This document shows, in pieces, positions 32,665-43,413 of a stretch of 64,000 bases of DNA. The position numbers and the translations under genes are program-made. Under the pieces are notes generated by a model that saw only the letters and a list, made by a program, of their open reading frames with translations, ran no database searches and was not told the origin of the DNA. The DNA is from Sphingomicrobium astaxanthinifaciens. Lineage in GTDB: Bacteria; Pseudomonadota; Alphaproteobacteria; Sphingomonadales; Sphingomonadaceae. Within the stretch, counting starts at the first letter, position 1. Every line of letters begins with the position of its first letter. The DNA is taken from positions 558,001 through 622,000 of the forward strand of contig NZ_JAKNYM010000001.1 in NCBI RefSeq assembly GCF_022865105.1. The letters run 5' to 3'.

Positions 32665-35600
32665 ATGAAGACGCTTCTCTCGCTGCTGGCTTCCACCGCG
32701 CTCGTCGCCGCCCCGGCCTGGGCGCAGGACGAGCATGGCCACAGCCACGATCCGGTCATCGTTCCCGAGGCGGTGGCAGAGGCGCCCGAGAGCGAGAGCA
32801 GCGACTGGGACGTCACCGAGCTTCGCGGTCCGGGCGAGATGGTGCCGCTCGACACCAGCGAAGGGACGTGGATCAGCCTCGACATCTCGCCCGACGGCAC
32901 CGAGATCGTCTTCGACCTGCTCGGCGACCTCTACCTCCTCCCGATCGGCGGCGGCGAGGCGCGCCCGATCGCGACCGGCCACCAGTGGGACATGCAGCCT
33001 GTTTTCTCGCCCGATGGCAGCGAGATCGCCTTCACTTCCGATCGCGGCGGCGGCGACAACCTGTGGGTGATGAAGCGCGACGGCAGCGAACCGCGGCAGG
33101 TCTCGGACGAAAGCTTCCGCCTCCTCAACCAGCCCGCCTGGACCCCCGACGGCGAATTCATCGTCGGGCGCAAGCATTTCACTTCCGACCGCTCATTGGG
33201 CGCGGGCGAGATGTGGCTCTATCACAAGTCGGGCGTGGGCGGCGGCGTCCAGATGACCGAGAAGCGCACCGATCAGAAGGACACGGGCGAGCCCGCCTTC
33301 AGCCCCGACGGGCGCTACCTCTATTATTCGGACGATGCGACGCCGGGCGACACCTTCGAATATAGCAAGGACGTCAACGGGCAGATCTACGTCATCCGTC
33401 GGCTCGACCGCGAGACGGGCGAGATCGAGACGCTCGTCTCGGGCGCGGGCGGCGCGATCCGCCCCACCCCCTCGCCCGATGGCAAGAGCCTCGCCTTCAT
33501 CCGCCGCGTGCGCGGCAAGACCGTGCTGATGCGGATGGAATTAGAGAGCGGGCGGATCACGCCGCTGACCGACATGCTCGACCGCGACATGCAGGAGACC
33601 TGGGCCGTCCACGGTGTCTATCCGCACATCGCCTGGACGCCCGATAGCCAGGACATCATTTTCTGGGCCAAGGGCGGCATCCACCGCATCGACACCGCCA
33701 CCCGCGCGGTCAGCGAGATCCCCTTCCGCGTGCAGGGCGAGCGCTGGGTCGCCGACGCGGTGCGCCATGAAAAGCGGATCGGCGATCCCACCTTCGAGAC
33801 CAGGGCGCTGCGCTTCACCACGATGAGCCCGGCGGGCGACCGCATCGTCTTCGAGGCGCTCGGGCGGCTCTACCTGCGCGACCTCGCGAGCGGCGCGACG
33901 CGCCCTCTCACGCGGCCGACCGATGCCTTCCAGTCCTACCCCGTCTTCAGCCGCGACGGGCGCCAGCTCGCCTGGGTCGAGTGGGACGACGAGGCGTTGA
34001 GCCGGATCATGCTCGCACGCGCCGACGGCAGCCGCGCCCGCGCGCTCGACCTGCCGCGCGGCCATTATGTCGAGCCCGCCTTCAGCCCCGATGGCCGGTC
34101 GATCGCCTATCGCCGGACCGGCGGGGGCTATCTCACCAGCCCGCTCTACAGCCGCGAGCCGGGGCTCTACGTCGTCGACCTTTCGGGGGGCGAACCACAG
34201 CGCGTCGCCCCGGGCGGCACCCGGCCCCAGTTCGGCGCCGACCCTGACCGCCTCTTCTACCTGACGCAACGCGACGACAAGAGCATCCTCCAGTCGGTCC
34301 GGCTCGACACCCGCGAACGACAGGATCATTTCAGCTCCGCCTTCGCGGCCGACTTCGAGCTCTCGCCCGACGGCACCTTCGTCGCCTGGACCGAGCGCTT
34401 CCAGACCTATGTCATCCCGGTGCCGATGACCGGGCGCCCTGTCGAGCTGTCGCCCGAGGGCAAGGCGCTGCCGCAGGCGCGGGTTACCAAGGACGTCGGC
34501 GACTGGGTGCACTGGTCGGGCGACGGCAAGACGCTCTACTGGTCGCAGGGCCCGACGCTCTACGGCCGCACGCTCGCGCGGATCGATGATCTCAAGGCGC
34601 CCGAGGACGAGGCCGATGCGGTCGAGCCGACCCGCATCGCCGATCTGGCGATGACGGTCGAGGCGGGCTTGTCGGACGAGCGCTATGTTCTGTCGGGCGC
34701 GCGAATCGTGACGATGCGCGGCGACGAGGTGATCGAGCAGGGCGCGATCATGGTGGCCGACGGGCGGATTGCCGCGGTCGGCCCGCTCGCCGCGATGAGT
34801 TGGCCGCGCGACACGCGGGTCATCGACGTCACCGGCAAGACGATCATCCCGGGGCTGATCGACGCCCACTGGCACGGCCCGATGGGCGCGGGGCTCGTTA
34901 TCCCGCAGCAGAACTGGGCGCATGCCGCCAGCCTCGCGCATGGCGTGACCACCGTTCACGATCCGTCGAACAACAGCTACACCGTCTTCGCGGCGGGCGA
35001 ATATCAGCGCGCGGGGCGGATCATCGCACCCCGTATCTTCTCCACCGGGACGATCCTCTACGGCGCGACCACGGGCTTCACCGCCGCGATCGACGACAAG
35101 GAGGATGCGCTCAGCCACCTGCGCCGCCTCCGGTCGATCGGGGCGTGGTCGGTCAAGAGCTACAACCAGCCGCGGCGCGACCAGCGCCAGATGGTGATCG
35201 AGGCGGCGCGCGAGGTCGGCATGGATGTCGTCCCCGAAGGGGGGAGCCTGTTCCAGCACAACATGACGATGGTCGCCGACGGGCACACCACCATTGAACA
35301 TGCGCTGCCGGTGCAGGTGATCTACGACGACGTGAAGCAGTTCTGGGGCGGCAAGGAGGCTCCCAAGACCGCCTATACCCCGACGCTCAACGTCGCTTAT
35401 GGCGGGCCGTGGGGCGAGATGTGGTGGTACCAGACCACCCCGGTGTGGGCCGATCCGGTGCTCAACAAATGGGTGCCGCGCGGGCTGCTCGATGCGGCCA
35501 GCCGCCGCGGCACCTTCTTCCCCGAGGAGGAGAACAACCTTGCGCAGGTGGCCGAGGCGGCGGCGCAGCTCGAAGCGCTCGGCGTGCTTACCAACATCGG

Positions 35601-35973
35601 CGCGCACGGCCAACGCGAGGGGCTCGGCGCGCATTGGGAAATCTGGAGCTTCGCGCTGGGCGGGATGAGCAATCACGACGCGCTGCGCAGCGCCACCATC
35701 TATCCTGCTCGGACCCTGGGCCTTGCCTCCGACCTCGGATCGATCGAGCCGGGCAAGCTTGCCGACCTGGTGATTCTCGAGGCCAATCCCCTCGTGGATA
35801 TCCGCCAGTCGGCGAGCGTGGCGATGGTCATGCAGGACGGCAAGCTCTACGACCGCGACCTGCAGGTCGTCGCCGGCGGCTCGGGCGGGCTCGACCCCTT
35901 CTGGTTCCAGACCGACGCGGGCAGCGCCTATTCGATGAGCAGCGCGCAGACGGAAGGTTCGCACCAGCATTGA
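32665..35973 (+). CDS. Exported TolB-propeller / amidohydrolase fusion protein
   Basis: 1102 residues with a signal peptide (MKTLLSLLASTALVAAPAWA). Residues ~60-640 form WD40-like/TolB beta-propeller repeats, each with a variant of F(S)PDG (ISPDGTEIVFDLLGDLY, FSPDGSEIAFTSDRG, FSPDGRYLYYSDDA, FSPDGRSIAYRRTG). Residues ~670-1080 are an imidazolonepropionase/prolidase-type amidohydrolase with metal motif IPGLIDAHWHG, further His in GHTTIEHALP and GAHGQREG, and IEPGKLADLVILEANPL near the end. HxH is HWH here. Periplasmic hydrolase, probably on a peptide or cyclic amide; the propeller may bind substrate. Such fusions are known; the substrate is not. Confidence 0.88.
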   Translation: MKTLLSLLASTALVAAPAWAQDEHGHSHDPVIVPEAVAEAPESESSDWDVTELRGPGEMVPLDTSEGTWISLDISPDGTEIVFDLLGDLYLLPIGGGEARPIATGHQWDMQPVFSPDGSEIAFTSDRGGGDNLWVMKRDGSEPRQVSDESFRLLNQPAWTPDGEFIVGRKHFTSDRSLGAGEMWLYHKSGVGGGVQMTEKRTDQKDTGEPAFSPDGRYLYYSDDATPGDTFEYSKDVNGQIYVIRRLDRETGEIETLVSGAGGAIRPTPSPDGKSLAFIRRVRGKTVLMRMELESGRITPLTDMLDRDMQETWAVHGVYPHIAWTPDSQDIIFWAKGGIHRIDTATRAVSEIPFRVQGERWVADAVRHEKRIGDPTFETRALRFTTMSPAGDRIVFEALGRLYLRDLASGATRPLTRPTDAFQSYPVFSRDGRQLAWVEWDDEALSRIMLARADGSRARALDLPRGHYVEPAFSPDGRSIAYRRTGGGYLTSPLYSREPGLYVVDLSGGEPQRVAPGGTRPQFGADPDRLFYLTQRDDKSILQSVRLDTRERQDHFSSAFAADFELSPDGTFVAWTERFQTYVIPVPMTGRPVELSPEGKALPQARVTKDVGDWVHWSGDGKTLYWSQGPTLYGRTLARIDDLKAPEDEADAVEPTRIADLAMTVEAGLSDERYVLSGARIVTMRGDEVIEQGAIMVADGRIAAVGPLAAMSWPRDTRVIDVTGKTIIPGLIDAHWHGPMGAGLVIPQQNWAHAASLAHGVTTVHDPSNNSYTVFAAGEYQRAGRIIAPRIFSTGTILYGATTGFTAAIDDKEDALSHLRRLRSIGAWSVKSYNQPRRDQRQMVIEAAREVGMDVVPEGGSLFQHNMTMVADGHTTIEHALPVQVIYDDVKQFWGGKEAPKTAYTPTLNVAYGGPWGEMWWYQTTPVWADPVLNKWVPRGLLDAASRRGTFFPEEENNLAQVAEAAAQLEALGVLTNIGAHGQREGLGAHWEIWSFALGGMSNHDALRSATIYPARTLGLASDLGSIEPGKLADLVILEANPLVDIRQSASVAMVMQDGKLYDRDLQVVAGGSGGLDPFWFQTDAGSAYSMSSAQTEGSHQH

Positions 35974-36117
35974 GGCGGCGGGCGGCGGGACGGCTTCCCT
36001 TACGGAACCACCGCCCCGCACCGCCTCCCCTTCCCCTTTTGCCAATCAATCGTTAGAGGGCGCGGCGAGAGGATCGTCGGCGCGTGCAAACGCGTTGGCG
36101 CCAGGAGAGGTATAAGA

Positions 36118-37377
36118 ATGGCTCGATCTGAGACGCGGACCAACCGGCCTGCGCTGAAATTGCACGTTCCCGAACCGCCCTATCGCCCGGGCGATACGCC
36201 GGACTATTCGCATGTCCAGGTGCCCGCCGCCGGCGAGGCGCCGCGCCCCGACAGCGCCTGCGACGACAAGGAAACGATCCCGCTCACCACCCACCTCGTC
36301 CGCGTCCTCGACGACGATGGGCGCGCGGTCGGCCCGTGGGATCCCAAGCTCGACGTCGAAGTGCTGAAAAAGATCTACCGCGACATGGTCACGGTCCGCA
36401 TCTTCGATGACCGCATGTATCGCGCGCAGCGGCAGGGCAAGACCAGCTTTTACATGAAGTGCACCGGCGAAGAAGCGATCGCCACCAGCGCCGCCGCCGC
36501 GATGGACGCCGAGGACATCCACTTCCCGACCTATCGCCAGCAGGGCCTGCTCGTCAGCCGCGGCTACCCGCTGGTGAAGATGATGTGCCAGATCTATTCG
36601 AACGCGGGCGACCATATGAAGGGTCGCCAGCTGCCGATCATGTATTCGGACAAGGAGAAGGGCTTCTTCTCCATCTCGGGCAACCTCGCCACGCAATTTC
36701 CGCAAGCGGTCGGCTGGGCGATGGCCAGCGCGATCAAGGGCGACAGCCGCATCGCGATGGGCTGGATCGGCGACGGCGCGACGGCCGAGGGCGATTTCCA
36801 CGCGGCGATGACCTTCGCGAGCGTCTACCAGGCCCCCGTCATCCTCGCCTGCGTCAACAACCAGTGGGCGATCAGCTCCTTCTCGGGCATCGCCGGCGCC
36901 GAACAGGCGACCTTCGCCAGCCGCGCGGTCGGCTACGGCATCGCGGGCCTGCGCGTAGACGGCAATGACGTGCTCGCGGTCTATGCCGCGGTGCGCTGGG
37001 CCGCCGAGCGCGCGCGCTCGAACAATGGCCCGACCTTCATCGAATTCTTCACCTATCGCGCCGAGGGCCATTCGACCTCGGACGACCCCACCGGCTACCG
37101 CCCCAAGGAAGAGAGCCAGGCCTGGCCGCTCGGCGATCCGATCCTGCGCCTCAAGCAGCATCTCGTGCGCCTCGGCGCATGGGACGAGGAACAGGACAAG
37201 GCGCTCGAGGAAGAACTCTCCGCCACCGTCCGCGCCGCGCAGAAGGAAGCCGAGAAGCTCGGCGTCCTCTCCGACCAGGGTGACGAGGGCAAGGAAAGCA
37301 TGTTCGAGGACGTCTATGCCGACATGCCCTGGCATATCGCCGAACAGCGCGAAGCGGCGCTGAAGGAGGGCGAATAA
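36118..37377 (+). CDS. bkdA1: Branched-chain 2-oxoacid dehydrogenase E1 alpha subunit
   Basis: 419 residues. Thiamine-diphosphate-dependent decarboxylase subunit of the complex that oxidises 2-oxoacids of Val, Leu and Ile to acyl-CoA. The long N-terminal extension ending IPLTTHLVRVLDDDGRAVGP is typical of the branched-chain rather than pyruvate form. The ThDP-binding motif is WIGDGATAEGDFHAAMTFA ... VNNQWAIS, and the phosphorylation-loop-like YRAEGHSTSDDPTGYR follows. It overlaps the E1 beta start by one base (TAATG). First gene of the bkd operon. Confidence 0.93.
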   Translation: MARSETRTNRPALKLHVPEPPYRPGDTPDYSHVQVPAAGEAPRPDSACDDKETIPLTTHLVRVLDDDGRAVGPWDPKLDVEVLKKIYRDMVTVRIFDDRMYRAQRQGKTSFYMKCTGEEAIATSAAAAMDAEDIHFPTYRQQGLLVSRGYPLVKMMCQIYSNAGDHMKGRQLPIMYSDKEKGFFSISGNLATQFPQAVGWAMASAIKGDSRIAMGWIGDGATAEGDFHAAMTFASVYQAPVILACVNNQWAISSFSGIAGAEQATFASRAVGYGIAGLRVDGNDVLAVYAAVRWAAERARSNNGPTFIEFFTYRAEGHSTSDDPTGYRPKEESQAWPLGDPILRLKQHLVRLGAWDEEQDKALEEELSATVRAAQKEAEKLGVLSDQGDEGKESMFEDVYADMPWHIAEQREAALKEGE

Positions 37378-38390
37378 TGCCCGTCATGAACATGATCCAG
37401 GCGCTCAACGATGCGCACAAGGTCGCCATGCGCGCCGACGAGGACGTCGTCGTCTTCGGCGAGGATGCGGGCTATTTCGGCGGCGTCTTCCGCGTGACCG
37501 AGGGGCTCCAGAAGGAATTCGGCAAGAGCCGCGCCTTCGACGCGCCGATCAGCGAGAACGGCATCGCCGCCACCGCGGTCGGCATGGCCGCCTATGGGTT
37601 GAAGCCGCTGATCGAGATCCAGTTCGCCGATTACATCTACCCCGCCTACGACCAGATCGTCAGCGAAGTCGCCAAGATGCGCTATCGCACCGCGGGCGAA
37701 TGGACGATGCCGATGGTCATTCGCTCGCCCTATGGCGGCGGCATCTACGGCGGCCAGACGCACTCGCAGAGCCCCGAGAGCCTGTTCACGCATGTCGCGG
37801 GTCTGAAGGTCGTCGTGCCCTCCAACCCCTATGACGCCAAGGGGCTGCTGCTCGCCGCCGTCGAGGATCCCGATCCGGTGATCTTCTTCGAGCCCAAGCG
37901 CATCTACAACGGTCCCTTCTCGGGCCATCACGACCAGCCGGTCGTGCCCTGGTCGAAGGCCGGGAATAGCGAAGTGCCCGAGGGCCATTACACCGTGCCG
38001 CTCGGCAAGGCGAAGGTGGTCCGCGAGGGCGAGGCGCTCACCGTGCTCACCTATGGCACGATGGTCCATGTCGCCGCCGCGGCGATGGAGGAAGCCGATG
38101 TCGACGCCGAGATCGTCGACCTGCGCACGCTCGTCCCGCTCGACATCGAGACGATCGAAGCGAGCGTGAAGAAGACCGGTCGTTGCCTCATCGTCCATGA
38201 AGCCCCGCGCACCTCGGGCTTCGGCGCCGAATTGTCGGCGCTGGTGACCGAGCGCTGCTTCTATCACCTGGAAGCGCCGGTGGAGCGGGTGACCGGGTGG
38301 GACACCCCCTACCCCCACGCCTATGAATGGACCTATTTCCCGGGCCCCGCCCGCATCAAGAACGCACTCAAGAAAGTGATGGCAGACTGA
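37377..38390 (+). CDS. bkdA2: Branched-chain 2-oxoacid dehydrogenase E1 beta subunit
   Basis: 337 residues. Transketolase-like pyrimidine domain (NMIQALNDAHKVAMRADEDV, VFGEDAGYFGGVFRVTEGLQ, FDAPISENGIAATAVGMAAY) followed by the C-terminal domain with DLRTLVPLDIETI and EAPRTSGFGAE. Forms the alpha2beta2 E1 with the preceding gene. Coupled to neighbours on both sides: one-base overlaps with E1 alpha (TAATG) and E2 (TGATG). Confidence 0.94.
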   Translation: MPVMNMIQALNDAHKVAMRADEDVVVFGEDAGYFGGVFRVTEGLQKEFGKSRAFDAPISENGIAATAVGMAAYGLKPLIEIQFADYIYPAYDQIVSEVAKMRYRTAGEWTMPMVIRSPYGGGIYGGQTHSQSPESLFTHVAGLKVVVPSNPYDAKGLLLAAVEDPDPVIFFEPKRIYNGPFSGHHDQPVVPWSKAGNSEVPEGHYTVPLGKAKVVREGEALTVLTYGTMVHVAAAAMEEADVDAEIVDLRTLVPLDIETIEASVKKTGRCLIVHEAPRTSGFGAELSALVTERCFYHLEAPVERVTGWDTPYPHAYEWTYFPGPARIKNALKKVMAD

Positions 38391-39661
38391 TGGGTACTTA
38401 CAAGTTCAAGCTGCCGGACATCGGTGAAGGCATCGCCGAGGCCGAGATCGTCGAATGGCATGTCGCGGTCGGCGACATGATCGAGGAGGACGCCCATCTC
38501 GCCGACATGATGACCGACAAGGCCACGGTTGAAATGGAAAGCCCGGTCGCCGGCAAGGTCGTCAGCCTCGCGGGCGAGGTCGGCGACATGATCGCCATCG
38601 GCTCGGTGCTGGTCGAGATCGAGACCGAGGGTGACGCGCCCGCGGCCGAGGAAGCTTCCGCCCCCGCCGCCGAAGAGGAAATGCCGCTTGGCGACGGCGC
38701 CGAAGACCCGACTCCGGCGCAGGAAGAGGAAATTCCCGTCGTCGACCAGGCCGAGACCGCGCCTGCTCCGGCGCCCGAACCCGAAACCCACGCCGAAGCC
38801 AGGGGCGAAAAGGTCCTCGCCTCGCCGACCGTGCGCCAGCGCGCGCGCGATCTCGGCATCGACTTGAGCCAGGTGAAGACGACGTCCGACCGCGTCCGCC
38901 ATTCCGACCTCGACGCCTATCTTCTCTACAACGGTGGCAGCGTCAGCCATGGCGGCGGTGCGCCGCGCGCCGACGAGACCATCAAGGTCGTCGGCATGCG
39001 CCGCAAGATCGCCGAGAACATGCAGGCCGCCAAGCGCAAGATCCCGCATTTCACGCTGGTCGACGAATTCGACATGACCGCGCTCGAGGAAACGCGCGCG
39101 ATGATGAACAAGGATCGCGGGAACCAGCCCAAGCTGACCGTCCTGCCCTTCCTCATCACCGCGATGGCCAAGGCGCTGCCCGATTTCCCGATGCTCAACG
39201 CGACCTATGACGACGAGGCCAATGTCATCACCCGTCACGGGGCTATGCATCTCGGCATGGCGGCGCAGACCGACGCGGGGCTGATGGTCCCGGTCATCAA
39301 GGATGCGCACGGCAAGAGCGTCTGGCAGCTCGCCAGCGACATCAACCGCCTCGCCGAGCAGGCGCGTTCGGGCAAGATCGATCGCGCCGATCTCCAGGGC
39401 GCGACCATCTCGCTCTCCTCGCTCGGCCCGATGGGCGGCATCACCTCGACCCCGGTGATCACCCCCCCGCAGGTGGCGATCATCGCGGTCAACAAGATGC
39501 AGGAACTGCCCGTCATCGAGGATGGCGAAATCGTCGCACGGAAGAAGATGAACCTCTCGCTGTCGTGCGACCACCGCGTCGTCGACGGCTGGGACGCGGC
39601 CAGCTTCCTCCAGCACCTGCGCGGCTTCATCGAGAACCCGATCCGGCTGCTCAGCGCCTGA
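38390..39661 (+). CDS. bkdB: Branched-chain 2-oxoacid dehydrogenase E2 (dihydrolipoyl acyltransferase)
   Basis: 423 residues. One N-terminal lipoyl domain with lipoyl-Lys44 in MMTDKATVEMES, a Pro/Ala/Glu-rich flexible linker (~85-150), a peripheral-subunit-binding domain (SPTVRQRARDLGIDLSQV) and the catalytic acyltransferase domain with active-site SCDHRVVDGWDAASFL near the end. It moves the acyl group to CoA. The E3 (lipoamide dehydrogenase) gene is not next to it, so E3 must come from elsewhere. Next gene starts within its stop. Confidence 0.94.
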   Translation: MGTYKFKLPDIGEGIAEAEIVEWHVAVGDMIEEDAHLADMMTDKATVEMESPVAGKVVSLAGEVGDMIAIGSVLVEIETEGDAPAAEEASAPAAEEEMPLGDGAEDPTPAQEEEIPVVDQAETAPAPAPEPETHAEARGEKVLASPTVRQRARDLGIDLSQVKTTSDRVRHSDLDAYLLYNGGSVSHGGGAPRADETIKVVGMRRKIAENMQAAKRKIPHFTLVDEFDMTALEETRAMMNKDRGNQPKLTVLPFLITAMAKALPDFPMLNATYDDEANVITRHGAMHLGMAAQTDAGLMVPVIKDAHGKSVWQLASDINRLAEQARSGKIDRADLQGATISLSSLGPMGGITSTPVITPPQVAIIAVNKMQELPVIEDGEIVARKKMNLSLSCDHRVVDGWDAASFLQHLRGFIENPIRLLSA

Positions 39662-40464
39662 TGGCGCTGACGCGGTCGGCGCCGCTGCGGCCGGCCGCCC
39701 TGATGGTGCTGGCCGGGCTGGCGACGCTGGGCGCGGCGGCGATCGCGGGCGCCCCGCGCGGGCTGGTGGCGGCCTATGCCGCCGCGCTGGGGATTGGCCT
39801 GGCCCTGCATCTGGTCCTGCGCCTGTCGGCCGCGACGGTGCCGCGCTGGGTTGCGATCCTCGTCCCGCTGCTGCTGGCCCTACCGCTACTGCTCGGTCCC
39901 GAGGTCGAGAATGCGCGACGCTGGCTCCGGATCGGGCCGGTGAGCGTGCAACCCGCGCTCATCCTGCTCCCCCTCCTGCTGCGCGCGGGGCCCAGCGGAT
40001 GGCGCAGCGCGGCCATCCTTTTGTCGGGTGCCGCCCTCTTGGTGCAGCCGGACGCGGGCACGCTCCTAGCGCTGGTGACCGCGCTCCTTTTCATTTGGGG
40101 CGGCCCGGGCACCCGGAAGCAGGTTTACGCCGTCGGTGCGATCGCGATCGTCGCGGTCTCCCTCTTCGCCCGCGGAGAGGCGACGACCGTCCGCTTCGTC
40201 GAACATGTGATCGAGGACCTCCCGCGCCTACCGATCGCCGCCATCACGCTGTATCTGCTTTCCCTGTTCCTCGGCACGCTCGCCCTCCTGCGGCGCCCCG
40301 ACGCGGCGCCGGCGGCCGTCTTCTGGGCTGGCGCGCTGCTGGCTTCGCTGCTCGGCCCCTATCCGACCCCGTTGATCGGCTTGTCCGCCAGCGCCATGCC
40401 CGGCCTGTTCCTGTCGCTGCCAGGGCGCGTTTCGCCAAGCCGCGGCGAGGCGACGGCCGGCTGA
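39661..40464 (+). CDS. Reduced SEDS-like (FtsW/RodA-related) membrane protein
   Basis: 267 residues, almost all hydrophobic (about eight segments). Residues 84-98 (NARRWLRIGPVSVQP) and 129-134 (QPDAGT) match the SEDS hallmarks NGxxRWIxLGPxxxQPSE and QPDxGT, and residues ~234-250 resemble the SEDS C-terminal loop. However, the Glu after QPS is Leu, the length is about 100 residues below FtsW/RodA, and the loop that holds the catalytic Asp in active glycan polymerases has no matching Asp (ATTVRFVEH). It is therefore a SEDS relative that is probably not a peptidoglycan polymerase. Starts in a TGATG overlap with bkdB, an unexpected partner. Confidence 0.6.
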   Translation: MALTRSAPLRPAALMVLAGLATLGAAAIAGAPRGLVAAYAAALGIGLALHLVLRLSAATVPRWVAILVPLLLALPLLLGPEVENARRWLRIGPVSVQPALILLPLLLRAGPSGWRSAAILLSGAALLVQPDAGTLLALVTALLFIWGGPGTRKQVYAVGAIAIVAVSLFARGEATTVRFVEHVIEDLPRLPIAAITLYLLSLFLGTLALLRRPDAAPAAVFWAGALLASLLGPYPTPLIGLSASAMPGLFLSLPGRVSPSRGEATAG

Positions 40465-40518
40465 GGCGTAGCGGGGGCATCGAGGCCGCGCGGCGCGTAC
40501 CGCGCCGAGGCGGACAAA

Positions 40519-42276
<1,758 letters not shown>

Positions 42277-42280
<4 letters not shown>

Positions 42281-42834
42281 GCGCGCACTGGCTCGAGCGC
42301 CGCCGCCAGCTGGTCGATCTCGGCGCGCGCCGCAGCGATCGCCTCGGCCTTGGCGGTCGGCGAGAGCGCGACGCCGCGCGCGGCGACGATCCGGGGCTCG
42401 ACCCCGAGGAACTGGAAGAAGGCCTGCACATAGCTCTTGTTGTGCTCGAACGCGGACCCGTCCTCGTAATTGCCGCCGCTGGCGATCGCGACGATGACGC
42501 GCTTGTCGCCGACCAGCCCCTCGGGGCCGTTGTCGCCATAGCGGAAGGTAGTCCCCGCCAGCGCGATGCGATCGAACCACGCCTTGAGCTGGGTCGGGAC
42601 GGTGAAATTGTAGGTCGGGGCGCCGATGACGATGGTGTCGGCCGCCATGAACTGGCGCACCCAGCGATTGTCCTCGGGGCGCCCGAGGAGATGCGGGATC
42701 GGGTCGGCGACGAGGTCGAGCCGCTCGACCGTGGTCGCGCCGTCGGCCAGCCGCTCGACCGCATGCGCGGTGAGCGCGCGGGTCACGCTGTCCGCGCCCT
42801 GGGTGGAACTGTCGATATGCAGGAGGGTGGTCAT
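42277..42834 (-). CDS. azoR: FMN-dependent NADH:quinone/azo reductase
   Basis: 185-residue flavodoxin-fold enzyme of the AzoR family, which reduces quinones and azo compounds by two electrons. LLHIDSSTQGADSVTRALT binds FMN phosphate, APTYNFTVPTQLKAWFDRI is the family signature, and SGGNYEDGS a second flavin loop. ATG 42834. Divergent from an HxlR-type regulator with a conserved Cys, which suggests induction by quinones or electrophiles. Confidence 0.88.
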
Positions 42835-42944
42835 CGGTCGGACTCGCTTTCTTGGTTACGGTTTGATACCTGGACGCATATCGTGCCCACGGCTTTCGCC
42901 CGCAAGACGGCACAAGGTTGGGGATGAGGCACAAGGAGGGAACC

Positions 42945-43355
42945 ATGCGACCGGACGACCAGCCGCCCGAAGCACCGCTCGAGGACCTCCATCTGGCCGG
43001 CTGCAAGAATGTCGCCCCCGTGCTCAACCGGGTCGGCGACAAATGGTCGATGCTGATCGTCATGGTGCTCGCCACCGGGGGGCGCCGCTTCAGCGAGCTC
43101 AAGCGCGAGATCGACGGCATCTCGCAGCGCATGCTGACCCGCTCGCTGCGCGGGCTCGAGCGCGACGGGCTGGTGAGCCGGACGGTGACCCCGTCGATCC
43201 CGCCGCGCGTCGACTATGCCCTGACCCCGCTCGGCCGATCGCTGACCGCGCCGGTGCGGGCGCTCGGCGACTGGGCGATCGCGCATATCGACTGCATCCG
43301 GGCGGCGCAGGCGAGCTATGACCGGCGCGAGGCGGACGAAGCCAATGCCCGTTAA
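42945..43355 (+). CDS. HxlR-family transcriptional regulator, possible thiol sensor
   Basis: 136 residues from ATG 42945, which has an ideal ribosome site (AAGGAGGG). The winged helix spans ~15-110: CKNVAPVLNRVGDKWSMLIV, RRFSELKREIDGISQRMLTR and LERDGLVSRTVTPSIPPRVD. Cys20 just before the first helix sits where the redox-active Cys is found in YodB, HypR and QorR. It is divergent from azoR, matching known quinone-sensing pairs; regulation of azoR is inferred. Confidence 0.85.
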   Translation: MRPDDQPPEAPLEDLHLAGCKNVAPVLNRVGDKWSMLIVMVLATGGRRFSELKREIDGISQRMLTRSLRGLERDGLVSRTVTPSIPPRVDYALTPLGRSLTAPVRALGDWAIAHIDCIRAAQASYDRREADEANAR

Positions 43356-43413
43356 CCAAATTGGGCCATTTTTTGCTCTTTCCTGCCCTTCACCGCGTTG
43401 TTAAGCCGTCGCC

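Noticed and set aside
33541-36045. An 834-codon open frame on the minus strand opposite the propeller-amidohydrolase gene
   Set aside because: It is the antisense shadow of a gene with clear homology; the encoded protein is Arg/Asp/Gly-rich with no domain, a common artefact in GC-rich DNA.
42835-42944. Palindromic operator between azoR and the HxlR gene
   Set aside because: Candidates such as GATAC...ATATC have too many mismatches to support a site.
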